A stretch of 64,000 nucleotides of DNA from Aureimonas sp. Leaf427 (lineage in GTDB: Bacteria; Pseudomonadota; Alphaproteobacteria; Rhizobiales; Rhizobiaceae). Within the stretch, counting starts at the first letter, position 1. The number at the start of each line of letters is the position of its first letter. A program made the position numbers and the translations under genes. Shown piece by piece: positions 8,563-17,705 of the stretch. The stretch covers positions 285,016 through 349,015 of the forward strand of contig NZ_LMQW01000001.1 of assembly GCF_001425485.1 (NCBI RefSeq), read 5' to 3'. The notes under the pieces were generated by a model. That model had not been told where the DNA came from, ran no database searches, and was given only the letters and a program-made list of their open reading frames with translations.

Positions 8563-10155
8563 TCAGAACAGCGTTCCCTGGCCGCCCAGCACGGCCTTCG
8601 CCGCCCGTTTCGCGGGGCGCGGCTTTGCCGCGGTCGCCGCCGTCGCGTCCGGGCTGATGGCGCCGGTCGCGATGGCCGAGCGGCGCTGGTCGGCGGAGAA
8701 CTCGACCTCGAACTCCAGGCCGGGCACGAGGTCCTCCGCGCGGGTGATCGGGCGGTTGTCGGCATCGCGGATGATCGCATAGCCGCGTTTGAGCACCTGA
8801 CGCGGGTCGAGGCTCGCCGCGATGCGCGCGGCCGACAAAAGCGCGGCCCGGTTGCGCGTTTCCAGCCCCTCCATCGCGCCGTCGAGCCGGGTGGCGAGCG
8901 TGTCCAGCCGGTGGCGCGAGGCGGCGGCCATGGCGCCGATCTGATGCGGGCGCAGCTCCGCCACCGTGCGGTCGAAGGCCTGGCGCCGCTTCCAGACGAG
9001 GCTCTGGAGCGCGTGCAGCGCGCCGCCCTCGCCATGGCGCAGCTCAGCCCGCTTGTGCCGCACGAGCGCTTCCAGATTCTGCGGCGACAACCGGGCCGCC
9101 GTGCCGCCGAAGGCGCGGCGCTTTTCGCCGACGGCGAGCGCGAGGCAGCGGCCGATCTCGTTGGCGCTCTCGTCGAGCCTTCGGCGCGGCAAGGCCAGCA
9201 GCATGTCCGGCGTCGGCAGGCCGCGCGCCAGCGCCGCCACGCCCCGGCGCTCCTCGGCAAAGCGGCGCGAGATCGCGGCGGAATGGCGCGCGTGAAGCGC
9301 GGCGATGCCGGCGAGGAGATCGGCGCGCACGGGCACCGCCATCTCGGCCGCGCCCGTCGGCGTCGGCGCGCGCCGGTCGGCGGCATGGTCGATCAGCGTC
9401 CAATCGGTCTCGTGGCCGACCGCCGAGATCAGCGGAATGTCGGACGCCGCCGCCGCGCGCACCACCGCCTCGTCGTTGAAGCCCCAGAGGTCCTCCAGGC
9501 TGCCGCCGCCGCGCGCCACGATGATGAGGTCCGGCCGGGGCAGGCCGTTCGAGCCGTCGAGCGCATTGAGGCCCGCGATGCCGGCGGCGACCTCGTTGCC
9601 CGACGTCTCACCCTGCACGCGCACGGGCCAGACGAGGAGATGGACGGGAAAGCGGTCCGCGATGCGGTGGCGGATGTCGCGGATGACGGCGCCGGTCGGC
9701 GAGGTGACGATGCCGATCACGCGCGGCATGTAGGGGATGGGCTTCTTGGCGCTTTCGGCGAAGAGCCCTTCCGCTTCGAGCTTCTGGCGCCGCTCGTTCA
9801 GGAGCGCCATCAGCGCGCCCGCGCCGGCGGGCTCCATCTGCTCGATGACGATCTGATACTTCGAGGAACCCGGATAGGTCGTGAGCTTGCCGGTCGCGAT
9901 CACCTCCAGCCCTTCCTCGGGCTTGAAGGCGAGCTTACCGAAGCTCGTGCGCCAGACGACCGCCTCGAGACGCGCGCGGTCGTCCTTCAGCGCGAAATAG
10001 GCGTGGCCGGAGGAATGCGGGCCGCGATAGCCGGAAATCTCGCCGCGAACGCGCACATGGTCGAACCGCTCCTCGACCGTGCGCTTCAGCGCGCCCGAGA
10101 GTTCGGAGACGGAATATTCGAAGAGATTGGAGGCCGGCTGGTCGGTCTGGCTCAT
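8563..10155 (-). CDS. xseA: Exodeoxyribonuclease VII large subunit XseA
   Basis: The 530-residue catalytic large subunit of exonuclease VII, which degrades single-stranded DNA to oligonucleotides with XseB. The N-terminal OB domain is seen at residues 10-110 ([37 protein letters not shown]). The nuclease core has [34 protein letters not shown] and [29 protein letters not shown], with a coiled-coil region beyond. The C-terminal 40 residues are a basic Ala/Lys-rich tail, longer than in enterobacteria. xseB is not in this window. Confidence 0.96.
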   Translation of the reverse strand: MSQTDQPASNLFEYSVSELSGALKRTVEERFDHVRVRGEISGYRGPHSSGHAYFALKDDRARLEAVVWRTSFGKLAFKPEEGLEVIATGKLTTYPGSSKYQIVIEQMEPAGAGALMALLNERRQKLEAEGLFAESAKKPIPYMPRVIGIVTSPTGAVIRDIRHRIADRFPVHLLVWPVRVQGETSGNEVAAGIAGLNALDGSNGLPRPDLIIVARGGGSLEDLWGFNDEAVVRAAAASDIPLISAVGHETDWTLIDHAADRRAPTPTGAAEMAVPVRADLLAGIAALHARHSAAISRRFAEERRGVAALARGLPTPDMLLALPRRRLDESANEIGRCLALAVGEKRRAFGGTAARLSPQNLEALVRHKRAELRHGEGGALHALQSLVWKRRQAFDRTVAELRPHQIGAMAAASRHRLDTLATRLDGAMEGLETRNRAALLSAARIAASLDPRQVLKRGYAIIRDADNRPITRAEDLVPGLEFEVEFSADQRRSAIATGAISPDATAATAAKPRPAKRAAKAVLGGQGTLF

Positions 10156-10201
10156 CGGATGCTTTTCGGGAAAGCCGCGCCGTTTGGCAAGCGGCCGGTC
10201 C

Positions 10202-11152
10202 TCACCAGCCGGCGGCGGCCATGGAAGGGCGCGGGCGCGGCGCGCGGATCACGCGCGCCTCGGGCAGGCGCCGCGTCGCCGGCGGCTCGGCGGGCTGCGC
10301 GAGATTCTCCAGGCTGTCGCGGATGTGCGAGACCAACGCGTCGATGACGGGCTTGTCCGACGTCTTGCCCCGCAGCATGCCGATCTCGGCATCGGGCAGC
10401 GTCGGAAAGCCGTCGGCCTCGCCGAGAACGCGCATCCCCGAGCGCAGCGCGCATTCGGGCAGGACGCTGACCGCGAGCCCCGACAGGACCGCGGAGGTGA
10501 CGATCGTCGCCGACCAGGAGGTGAAGAGGATGCGGTGCGGGCGCCCGATCGCCTTCAGCGCATCGATGCACTGCGTGCGCCACTGGCAGTCCGACCGGCC
10601 GATGGCGAGCGGCAGGACCGGCTCCAGATGCACGTCGTGGGCGGCGGAGGTGACGAAATGCAGCGGCTCGCGCCGCACGATCTCGGCCTGCGCCGAGCGG
10701 CTGACGCAGACGAGCGCGACATCGAGATGGCCCTTCTCGACATGCTCGATGAGGTTGATGGAAGGCTCGCAGGCGATCTGCAGCTCGACCTTCGGGTTGG
10801 AGCGCGAGAAGCGCGCCATGATCTCGGGCAGGAGACGCTCGGCATAGTCGTCGGGCAGGCCGATGCGCACATGGCCCTCGATCTGCTCCTCGTCGAAGGC
10901 CGACAGGGCCTCGATGCTCAGGCTCATCATCTTGCGGGCATAGATCAGGAGCCGCGAGCCCTCGTCGCTGAGGCGCACGTTCCGCCCCGTGCGCTCGAAG
11001 AGCTGCACGCCCAGCCGATCCTCCAGCTTGCGCATCTGCATCGAGACGGCCGACTGCGTCTTGAACACCTCGTCGGCGGCGCGCGTGAAGCTGCCGGTGT
11101 CGACGATGGCGACGAAGGTGCGCAACTGGTCGAGATCGAGCGGAGCTGCCAT
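10202..11152 (-). CDS. LysR-type transcriptional regulator (VtlR/LsrB-like)
   Basis: A 316-residue LysR regulator. The N-terminal winged helix reads [43 protein letters not shown] in pieces (residues 5-47), and a LysR substrate-binding domain follows. The ATG at 11152 has an AGGAT ribosome site six bases upstream. The divergent neighbour is a DUF1127 gene. In Brucella the LysR protein VtlR controls small DUF1127 proteins and an AbcR sRNA, and the helix-turn-helix here looks like that subgroup. Equivalence to VtlR or LsrB is inference from this context and recalled similarity. Confidence 0.85.
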   Translation of the reverse strand: MAAPLDLDQLRTFVAIVDTGSFTRAADEVFKTQSAVSMQMRKLEDRLGVQLFERTGRNVRLSDEGSRLLIYARKMMSLSIEALSAFDEEQIEGHVRIGLPDDYAERLLPEIMARFSRSNPKVELQIACEPSINLIEHVEKGHLDVALVCVSRSAQAEIVRREPLHFVTSAAHDVHLEPVLPLAIGRSDCQWRTQCIDALKAIGRPHRILFTSWSATIVTSAVLSGLAVSVLPECALRSGMRVLGEADGFPTLPDAEIGMLRGKTSDKPVIDALVSHIRDSLENLAQPAEPPATRRLPEARVIRAPRPRPSMAAAGW

Positions 11153-11247
11153 CGAGAGATCCTCATGCCGGACGAAGGCCGCCGCAGGAAAGGGAGCCGG
11201 CCGTCGCATCATCGAAGCTGATACCGATCATAAGCAACATTCGTTGG

Positions 11248-11257
11248 ATTGATCAAT
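11248..11257. promoter_or_regulatory. Palindrome in the LysR/DUF1127 divergent promoter region
   Basis: ATTGATCAAT is a perfect 10-bp palindrome in the 249-bp region between the divergent LysR gene and the DUF1127 gene. It contains the T...A symmetry expected of a LysR box and is a plausible operator for the adjacent regulator. The rest of this region shows no clear gene or second strong repeat. Confidence 0.35.
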
Positions 11258-11401
11258 CGCTCCCCTCTAAATCTCATCCTGTCAGACAAGACCGACGCCG
11301 ACCCCAGCAACCGCCGGAAGATGAACCTTCCCGTGGACCGGCGGAGCCTTGCCCGACGAGACCCGCGATGAACGCCTGAGGGCCCGAAGGAGCCTTGCGC
11401 C

Positions 11402-11668
11402 ATGACCATCTTCACGAGACAGACGCCGACCCGGCGGCTCACGTTCCACCTGCCCTCGCCGATGATTCTGTGGGCGGCCGCACGGGCCATGGTGAAGACG
11501 GCCATGAACCGCCGCGCCGCGCGCCATGTCGGCGATCTGCCGGACTACCTTCTCACCGATATCGGCCTGAAGCGTGACGACGTCCACGAGGCTCTGCAGC
11601 AGAGCTGGAGAAGCGATCCCACCTATCAACTCGCGATGACAGCTGCCAAGCGCCGCCGCTCGGCATGA
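11402..11668 (+). CDS. DUF1127 family small basic protein
   Basis: An 88-residue protein with the YjiS-like DUF1127 motif in its middle: RRAARHVGDLPDYLLTDIGL followed by KRDDVHEAL. Family members are small, Arg-rich proteins; some alphaproteobacterial ones affect RNA turnover, stress and phosphate or fucose phenotypes. The N-terminal 30 residues are mildly hydrophobic. It is monocistronic, flanked upstream by the divergent LysR gene and downstream by a clear rho-independent terminator. Confidence 0.85.
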   Translation: MTIFTRQTPTRRLTFHLPSPMILWAAARAMVKTAMNRRAARHVGDLPDYLLTDIGLKRDDVHEALQQSWRSDPTYQLAMTAAKRRRSA

Positions 11669-11699
11669 TCGACCGCCAGTCCCGCAACCCCGATACGTG

Positions 11700-11731
11700 A
11701 ACGGCCCGCATCTCGCGGGCCGTTTTCGTTT
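11700..11731 (+). terminator. Rho-independent terminator after the DUF1127 gene
   Basis: A perfect 10-bp stem (AACGGCCCGC / GCGGGCCGTT) with an ATCTC loop is followed by TTCGTTT. It sits 31 bp after the DUF1127 stop and before the 3' end of the convergent CorC-type gene. Confidence 0.85.
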
Positions 11732-11756
11732 GGGGGGGACGATGTCTCGACGCCGA

Positions 11757-13073
11757 TCAGAACGAGGTGCCGTCGTCCTCGTCGACGCTCGGCAGCGGCG
11801 CGGTCGCCATGACCTTGTCGATCCGGCGACCGTCGAGATCCATGACCTCGAAGGTCCAGCCCTCGTATTCGACGCTCTCCCCGACCTCCGGGATGTGACC
11901 GAAGCGCTCCAGCATGAAGCCGGCCAGCGTCTCGTAGTCGCGCTCCTTCGGCATGCGCAGCTTCTCCACCACGCGCTCCACGTCGTCGATCGGCATGCCG
12001 GCGTCCAGAAGCCAGGAGCCGTCGTTGCGCTGCACGGCGCTGTACTCGTCCTCCAGCCCCTCCGGCATCGAGCCGGCAATGGCGACGAGAATGTCCGTCG
12101 GCGTGACGAGACCCTCGAAGGACCCGTATTCGTCGAGCACGATCGCCATGTGGAGATGGGAGGACCGGAAGCGCTCCAGGAGCTTCAGGATCGGCATGGT
12201 CTCGTTGACGAAGAGCGGCTCGCGCAGCGCCAGCGTCAGGTCGATCGTGCCGGTGCGGCGCATCTGCTGGAGAAGGTCCTTGGCCTGGACGACGCCCACG
12301 ATGTCGTCGTTCTCCACCCCGATCACCGGCAGGCGCGAATGGCCGGACGAGTTGACCTCGTCGAGAATGTCCTCGGGCGTGTCGGTCGATGAGATCCAGG
12401 CGGCGTCCGGGCGCGGCACCATGATGGAGCGCACGGTGCGGTCCGCGATGCGCAGGACGCCCTCCAGCATCTCGCGCTCCTTCTGCTCGAAGACGCCGGA
12501 CTGCGTGCCCTCCGCGATCATCGCCTTCACGTCCTCTTCCGTCACCATGTTCGTGTCCTCGGTCGAGGCGCCGAAGATGCTGGAGACGGCCATGGTCGAG
12601 ACGCGCAGGAGCCAGACGACGGGCGCGCCGACGACGGCGAGGCCCGCCATGAAGGGCGCGACGAAGGCCGCGATGCCCTCCGGGTGCTTCATCGCGAAGC
12701 GCTTGGGCACGAGCTCGCCGAAGATCAGCGAGAGATAGGTGATGATGATGACGACGATGATGAAGGCCGCCGTATCGGCATAGGCGCCGACGCCCGTGAT
12801 CGGGCGCAGGAGATCGGCGAGCGGCGTGGCGAAGACCGAGCCGCCGTAGGCGCCCGCGAAGATGCCGACGAGCGTGATGCCGATCTGGACCGTGGAGAGG
12901 AAGCCCGTCGGGTCCTCGGTCAGTTCGAGCGCGCGCTTGGCGCCGCGCTTGCCTTCGGCCGCCATCTGCTGGAGGCGCGAGCGTTTCGCCGAGACCATGG
13001 CGAGTTCGGACATCGCGAAAAAGCCGTTCAGAACGATCAGCAAAAACACGATCAGGGCATTGAGCAGAAGCAT
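11757..13073 (-). CDS. CNNM/CorC-type membrane protein (DUF21 + CBS pair + CorC_HlyC)
   Basis: A 438-residue hemolysin-C/CorC family protein. An N-terminal DUF21 membrane domain has about four hydrophobic segments (residues 1-25, 55-80, 90-115, 130-150). A CBS pair spans about 205-325 (MVPRPDAAWISS, GHSRLPVIG, AIVLDEYGSFEGLVTPTDIL), and a CorC_HlyC domain ends the protein. Such proteins are linked to Mg2+/Co2+ efflux. The ATG at 13073 precedes MLLLNALIVFLLIVLNGFF, the expected first transmembrane helix; an upstream in-frame extension is Arg-rich and unlikely. The ribosome site is weak. Confidence 0.88.
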   Translation of the reverse strand: MLLLNALIVFLLIVLNGFFAMSELAMVSAKRSRLQQMAAEGKRGAKRALELTEDPTGFLSTVQIGITLVGIFAGAYGGSVFATPLADLLRPITGVGAYADTAAFIIVVIIITYLSLIFGELVPKRFAMKHPEGIAAFVAPFMAGLAVVGAPVVWLLRVSTMAVSSIFGASTEDTNMVTEEDVKAMIAEGTQSGVFEQKEREMLEGVLRIADRTVRSIMVPRPDAAWISSTDTPEDILDEVNSSGHSRLPVIGVENDDIVGVVQAKDLLQQMRRTGTIDLTLALREPLFVNETMPILKLLERFRSSHLHMAIVLDEYGSFEGLVTPTDILVAIAGSMPEGLEDEYSAVQRNDGSWLLDAGMPIDDVERVVEKLRMPKERDYETLAGFMLERFGHIPEVGESVEYEGWTFEVMDLDGRRIDKVMATAPLPSVDEDDGTSF

Positions 13074-13280
13074 CGGTCCACCGGTCACGGGCCGAATGGC
13101 CCAGGCGTCGTTCCAGATAGGACGGCAGCCCGGCAAGCCAACCACGATGCGCGAGGGGATCGCACGCCGAGTGGCCCGCAAGCGGACGCGCGGACACGGC
13201 AAGCGCCCGACGACGCCCTCCCATACCAGAGGATCGGGTGCAGCGCGATATGGAATGCTGGAACCTGCAAGCTTCGGCGG

Positions 13281-13297
13281 GCGGACGGCTCGTCCGC
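13281..13297 (-). terminator. Possible hairpin after the DUF937 gene
   Basis: GCGGACG-gct-CGTCCGC, a perfect 7-bp stem, lies 16 bp beyond the stop of the minus-strand DUF937 gene. No T-tract follows. The rest of the 240 bp between this gene and the CorC-type gene shows no gene. Confidence 0.35.
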
Positions 13298-13313
13298 GGC
13301 GGTCGCGCCGGCG

Positions 13314-14219
13314 TCAGGACGCCTTGGACGGCCGGCCGTAGCGCTCGAACAGCGCCGCCATCTCGCGCGCATAGCCGTCGCCGAGACTCTGCCCCGAGCG
13401 CATCAGACCTTCCACGAGATCGCCGGACGGGGCGGGTGCCGCGGGCTCTGGGGCCGGCGGCGGCGGCGGCTCCTTCTGCGCGGCCGCGCCGCTCATGCCG
13501 TCGGCGAAGGCCTTGAACATGGCCGCGAAGGGCGCCATCGGGTCGATCGGCGGCGGGGCCTTGGGGCTTTCCGGCTTCTTCGCTTCGGCGGCCGGGCCGG
13601 GCTGCATCCAGGAGAGGCTCGCCTTCAGCGACTGCGAGAAGACGTCGGCCATGCCGCCGAGGGGGCCGGCCATCGGGTTCGCGAAGGCGGCGCCCCGCCC
13701 GCTGTCGGACGGGCGCGAAAGCGCCTCGACGGCGTTCGCCCCGCGCCGCATCATCTCGGCCGTCGCCCCGCCGAGATCGCCGGTGGCAAGGCCCGCCGGC
13801 GCGTTGCGCGTCAGATTTTCCATCGAGGTGCGGACCATGGCCTGCATCGTCAGGGCGGCAAGCCCCGGCATCAGCTTCTGCAGCGTGTCCGGCGCGATCC
13901 CGGCGACGAGCGAGGCCTGTCGCGCGACGGCCGAGACGAGCGCATCCGAGCCGAAGAAGGTCTTGGTGAAGATCTCACCGGCATGGCCCTGCCCGGGCGT
14001 CGCGCCGGACAGCCCGGGCACGAGGCCGTAGAAGGCCTTCGACAGGTCCTGCCAGCTCTTCGGGTCGGCCAGCGCGTTCTGGAAGCCGATGGCGAAGGCG
14101 GGTGCCAGCGCCTGCGTCGCCTTTTCCAGCTCCTTCTGGCTCAGCCGGAACTGTTCGGCCAACGCCTCCCCGAAGAGCCGGGGATCGGTGACCGTCAACC
14201 AGTCGTCGAAGCTCGCCAT
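13314..14219 (-). CDS. DUF937-like protein with proline-rich C-terminal region
   Basis: A 301-residue protein whose N-terminal half resembles rhizobial DUF937 proteins: LAEQFRLSQKELEKATQALAPAF near residues 16-38, then SDALVSAVARQASLVAGIAPD and LQKLMPGLAALTMQAMVR. The C-terminal half is Pro/Ala-rich (PPPPPAPEPAAPAP) before a short helix (residues 275-295) and is probably disordered. Function is unknown. GGGAGA five bases before the ATG at 14219 supports this start. A shorter family core with a disordered extension appears to be the architecture here. Confidence 0.7.
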   Translation of the reverse strand: MASFDDWLTVTDPRLFGEALAEQFRLSQKELEKATQALAPAFAIGFQNALADPKSWQDLSKAFYGLVPGLSGATPGQGHAGEIFTKTFFGSDALVSAVARQASLVAGIAPDTLQKLMPGLAALTMQAMVRTSMENLTRNAPAGLATGDLGGATAEMMRRGANAVEALSRPSDSGRGAAFANPMAGPLGGMADVFSQSLKASLSWMQPGPAAEAKKPESPKAPPPIDPMAPFAAMFKAFADGMSGAAAQKEPPPPPAPEPAAPAPSGDLVEGLMRSGQSLGDGYAREMAALFERYGRPSKAS

Positions 14220-14404
14220 GACCGTCTCCCGAGCGCTTCGCGTCATGTCCCGCGAAATGTCACGCTCCGATGCCGAGCATGACCGCCTTCGACCCGCCTG
14301 CCAAGCGGAAGGCGCACGCCGCACGTTGTGCTCACATGCTTTTCGCGCATTCCAAGCCGCGCCGGCATGTGTTTGCGGTTTCGCGCGACCGGCGAAGCTG
14401 CCGA

Positions 14405-14423
14405 CCTCCCCTTTCAAGGGAGG
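14405..14423. repeat. Short palindromic CCTCCC/GGGAGG repeat
   Basis: CCTCCC-cctttcaa-type loop-GGGAGG forms a hairpin between the gshA 3' end and the DUF937 gene. The same CT-rich palindrome with a central TTCAAG or TTGAG occurs twice near 44.1 kb, suggesting a dispersed intergenic element. The 233-bp gap here contains nothing else I can identify. Confidence 0.45.
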
Positions 14424-14453
14424 AGATCAGGCCGATCGCAAACGCTTGCCCGA

Positions 14454-15827
14454 TCAGTAGGTGAGGTGCCGGAAGAGACGGTCCATGGAGCCGTCCCACT
14501 CGCCCTCGTAGCGCCGGACCAGCTCCTCGGCCGAGGTCGTGCCGCGGCCGACGATGTCCTCGAGGGGGCCGAGGAAGATGCTTTCGTCGAACCCGTCCTC
14601 GTTCAGCCGCTTGCGGGAGACGAGCCCCCGGCGGGAGATGTCGAGAACGGCGCGCGCGACGTCGAGCATCGTGCCGCCGCGGAACGGGGTGCGAAGACCG
14701 GAACGCGGAACCTCGGCGCGCAGCGCCGCGACCTCCTCGAAGCTCCAGTCGGCGGTCAGGCTCGCGGCGTCCGCCAGCGCGGCCTCGTCGTAGAGAAGGC
14801 CGACCCAGAAGGCGGGCAGCGCGCAGATGCCGCGCCAGGGACCGCCGTCGGCCCCGCGCATTTCCAGGAAGCGCTTCAGGCGAACGTCCGGGAAGAGCGT
14901 CGAGAGATGGTTCGTCCAGTCGCCCATCGAGGGCTCGGGATCGGCGATCTCGCCCTTCAGCGCCCCGTCGAGGAACTGGCGGAACGTCACATGCGTGGCG
15001 TCGTGATAGCGGCCCTCGCGCATGACGAAGTACATCGGCACGTCGAGCGCCCAGGTCGCGTAGTCGGCATAGGTGAAGCCGGGCTCGAAGACGAAGGGCA
15101 GAAGCCCCGAGCGCCGGTTGTCCACGTCCGACCAGACGTCGGAGCGCCAGGAGACGAGACCGTTCGGCGTTCCCTCCGTGAAGGGCGAATTGGCGAAGAG
15201 CGCGGAGGCCAGCGGCTGCAGGCGCATGCCGACCTGCATCTTGGTGCGCATGTCGGCTTCGGAGGAGAAGTCGAGATTGACCTGGATCGTCGTCGTGCGA
15301 AACATCATGTCGAGGCCGCGCGTGCCGACCTTCGGCATGTAGCGCTCCATGATGGCGTAGCGCGACTTCGGCATGCGCGGCGTCTCGGCCAGCGTCCAGA
15401 GCGGGCTGGAGCCGAGGCCGAGGAACTCGATGCCGAGCTCGCTTGCGACCTTGCGCACATCCGCCAGATGCCGGTTCGATTCGCGGCAGGTGTCGTGGAT
15501 CGTCTCGAGCGGCGCGCCGGAGAGCTCGAACTGGCCGCCCGGCTCCAGCGAGATGGCGCCCTCGCCCTCCCCGCCGGCAAGGCCGATCAGCTTGCCGTCG
15601 TCGACGATCGGCTCCCAGCCGGAGATCGCCTGCATGCCCTCCAGAAGCTTGCGGATGCCGCGCTCGCCTTCGTAGGGAACGGGCGAGAGGTCGCCGGGAT
15701 AATAGCCGAACTTCTCGTGCTCGGTGCCGATCCGGAAATCCGCCGGCGGCTTCTCGCCGCCCTTCAGATGGCCGACGAGGTCGTCGAACGACGCCACCGG
15801 CGTCATGTCGGTCGTGTCGCGCGCCAT
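14454..15827 (-). CDS. gshA: Glutamate-cysteine ligase (proteobacterial/plant class)
   Basis: A 457-residue GshA of the class shared by alphaproteobacteria and plants, which makes gamma-glutamylcysteine, the first step of glutathione synthesis. Recognisable segments include FRIGTEHEKFGY (residues 31-42), ISLEPGGQFELSG, FLGLGSSPLWTLAETPRMPKSRY, FEPGFTYADYATWALDVPMYFV and FLEMRGADGGPWR. Length is normal. It is downstream of rsmE on the same strand with a 124-bp gap. Confidence 0.95.
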   Translation of the reverse strand: MARDTTDMTPVASFDDLVGHLKGGEKPPADFRIGTEHEKFGYYPGDLSPVPYEGERGIRKLLEGMQAISGWEPIVDDGKLIGLAGGEGEGAISLEPGGQFELSGAPLETIHDTCRESNRHLADVRKVASELGIEFLGLGSSPLWTLAETPRMPKSRYAIMERYMPKVGTRGLDMMFRTTTIQVNLDFSSEADMRTKMQVGMRLQPLASALFANSPFTEGTPNGLVSWRSDVWSDVDNRRSGLLPFVFEPGFTYADYATWALDVPMYFVMREGRYHDATHVTFRQFLDGALKGEIADPEPSMGDWTNHLSTLFPDVRLKRFLEMRGADGGPWRGICALPAFWVGLLYDEAALADAASLTADWSFEEVAALRAEVPRSGLRTPFRGGTMLDVARAVLDISRRGLVSRKRLNEDGFDESIFLGPLEDIVGRGTTSAEELVRRYEGEWDGSMDRLFRHLTY

Positions 15828-15951
15828 GCAGTCGTCCTCGAAACGCTCGGGCCCGCCGCTCGCGGCCTCCCTATGGTTCCGGCTGTCTCCATTTTTTCAG
15901 GCGCGGGCGCAAGAGCTTTCGATTGAACGCCGGGTTGCGCGAGGGCCGCCT

Positions 15952-16698
15952 TCAACCGTCCGACCAGTCCCCGACGCTGGCCTGCACGACGGCGAGCGCG
16001 GCCACCGCCGCCGTGTCGGCGCGAAGAATGCGCGGCCCGAGCGAGATCGCGAGCGTCGCGGGATGGGCGAGGAGAAGCGCGCGCTCGGGTTCCGAGAACC
16101 CGCCTTCCGGGCCGATCAGAAGCGAGATCGGCCGGCGCGGCGCCGCCTTCAGCGCCTCGATCGCGCTGCCCTCCGGCGCCCGCTCGTCGCAGAAGACGAG
16201 GCTGCGGCCGGCATCGAAATTCGCCAGCACCTCGGCGAGCCGGATCGTCGGCGCGATCTCGGGCAGCGCCAGGATGCCGCACTGCTCGGCCGCCTCCACC
16301 GCATTGGCGGCGATGCGGTCGAGGTTCACGCGCGGCGCCTGGACGTGCTGCGTCAGCACGGCCTGCAGCCGTCCGGCGCCCATCTCGACGGCCTTCTGCA
16401 CCATGTAGTCGAGCCGGGCCTGCTTCAGCGGCGCGAAGAGATAGTGGAGGTCCCCCGCCGGCACCTGTTCGCGCAGGCGCCGGAGCGGGCGAAGCGTCAG
16501 GCGCTTCTTGGAGAGCGGCACGAGCTCGGCGCGCCACTCCCCGTCGCGTCCGTTGAAGAGAAGCACGGTGTCGCCGGCGCCGAGGCGCAGGACGTTCTGC
16601 AGATAGTTCGCCTGGGCCGGCTCGGCCTCGATCGCCATGCCCTCGGACAGATCCGCCGCCACGTGAAGGCGCGGGCTCTTGAAATCGTGATCGGGCAT
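15952..16698 (-). CDS. rsmE: 16S rRNA (uracil-1498-N3)-methyltransferase RsmE
   Basis: A 248-residue SPOUT methyltransferase that modifies U1498 of 16S rRNA. The N-terminal PUA-like region (residues 8-75) is followed by the knotted SPOUT domain with LLIGPEGGFSEPERALL and LGPRILRADTAAVAALAVVQ, the SAM-binding signature. The ATG at 16698 is taken; no strong ribosome site is seen. It is divergent from an SDR gene across 99 bp. Confidence 0.92.
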   Translation of the reverse strand: MPDHDFKSPRLHVAADLSEGMAIEAEPAQANYLQNVLRLGAGDTVLLFNGRDGEWRAELVPLSKKRLTLRPLRRLREQVPAGDLHYLFAPLKQARLDYMVQKAVEMGAGRLQAVLTQHVQAPRVNLDRIAANAVEAAEQCGILALPEIAPTIRLAEVLANFDAGRSLVFCDERAPEGSAIEALKAAPRRPISLLIGPEGGFSEPERALLLAHPATLAISLGPRILRADTAAVAALAVVQASVGDWSDG

Positions 16699-16797
16699 GG
16701 ACGGCGATGCGCTCCGCGAAACGGGGGGTCGCCGAAACCTATGGGGGCCGGGGGCCGTTGTCACGCTTCCCGCCAACGCGCTCGATCGGACCACCGC

Positions 16798-17595
16798 ATG
16801 GATCTCGGAATCAAGGACAAGGTCGCTCTCATCACCGGCGCCGACGGCGGCATGGGATTTGCCACGGCGCAGATCCTGGCGGCGGACGGCGCCAAGCTCG
16901 TTCTCACCGACCGGAGCCGGTCTGCCCTGGCCGAGCAGGCGCTCCTGCTCGGAACCGAGACGCTGTGCATCGCCGCCGACGTCACCAAGCAGAGCGAGGT
17001 GGACGGCGTGGTCGAGGCCGCGACCGAGCGCTTCGGGCGGATCGACATCGTGGTGCACACGGCCGGCATCACCGGCGCCAAAGGGCATCCGCTCGAGATG
17101 AAGGACTCCGACTACGAGGAGGCCTGGCGGACCGACTTCCTGTCCGCCGTCCACGTCGCGCGCGCCACCTTTCCGCAGATGCGCGAGCGCCGCTGGGGCC
17201 GATTCGTCTGCATCGCCTCCGAAAACGCGGTGCAGCCCTATTGGGAGGAGGCGACCTACAACGTCGCCAAGGCGGCGCTCGCGACCTTCGTGAAGAACCT
17301 CTCCTACAGGGAGGCCGAGCACGGCATTCTCTGCAACACGGTCTCGCCCGCCTTCATCGCGACCGACATGACCGACGAGATGATGAAAAAGCGCGCCGAG
17401 GAACGCGGCACCTCCTTCGAGGAGGCGGTCGAGAGCTTTCTCGAGGAGGAGCGGCCGGGCATCGTTCTGAAGCGCCGGGGCCGGGCCGAGGAGGTCGCGG
17501 CCGTCATCGCGCTGCTCGTCTCCGAACGCGGCTCCTTCGTCAACGGCTCCAACGTCCGCGTCGACGGCGGCTCGGTCCAGTCGGTCCAGAGCTGA
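16798..17595 (+). CDS. Short-chain dehydrogenase/reductase (SDR)
   Basis: A 265-residue classical SDR. The NAD(P) motif TGADGGMG spans residues 13-20, the NNAG-equivalent HTAG is at 87-90, and Ser141, Tyr154 and Lys158 (YNVAK) form the catalytic set. The C-terminal end GSFVNGSNVRVDGG is typical of the FabG-like group. Asp38 after the second strand suggests an NAD preference. Substrate is unknown and the neighbours give no hint. It has its own terminator. Confidence 0.88.
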   Translation: MDLGIKDKVALITGADGGMGFATAQILAADGAKLVLTDRSRSALAEQALLLGTETLCIAADVTKQSEVDGVVEAATERFGRIDIVVHTAGITGAKGHPLEMKDSDYEEAWRTDFLSAVHVARATFPQMRERRWGRFVCIASENAVQPYWEEATYNVAKAALATFVKNLSYREAEHGILCNTVSPAFIATDMTDEMMKKRAEERGTSFEEAVESFLEEERPGIVLKRRGRAEEVAAVIALLVSERGSFVNGSNVRVDGGSVQSVQS

Positions 17596-17620
17596 GACCG
17601 GCGAACGCCCGAAACGAAGA

Positions 17621-17653
17621 CGCCGCCCCTTTCGGAGCGGCGCCTCGGTTTTT
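17621..17653 (+). terminator. Rho-independent terminator after the SDR gene
   Basis: GCCGCCCC-tttc-GGAGCGGC, with one mismatch in eight pairs, is followed by a T5 run at 17649-17653. It separates the plus-strand SDR gene from the convergent peptide-transporter operon. Confidence 0.7.
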
Positions 17654-17705
17654 GTCAGGTATCAAGTGGGAACCGGTTATCCCTGAGAAACTCGAGCGGG
17701 ACCGG

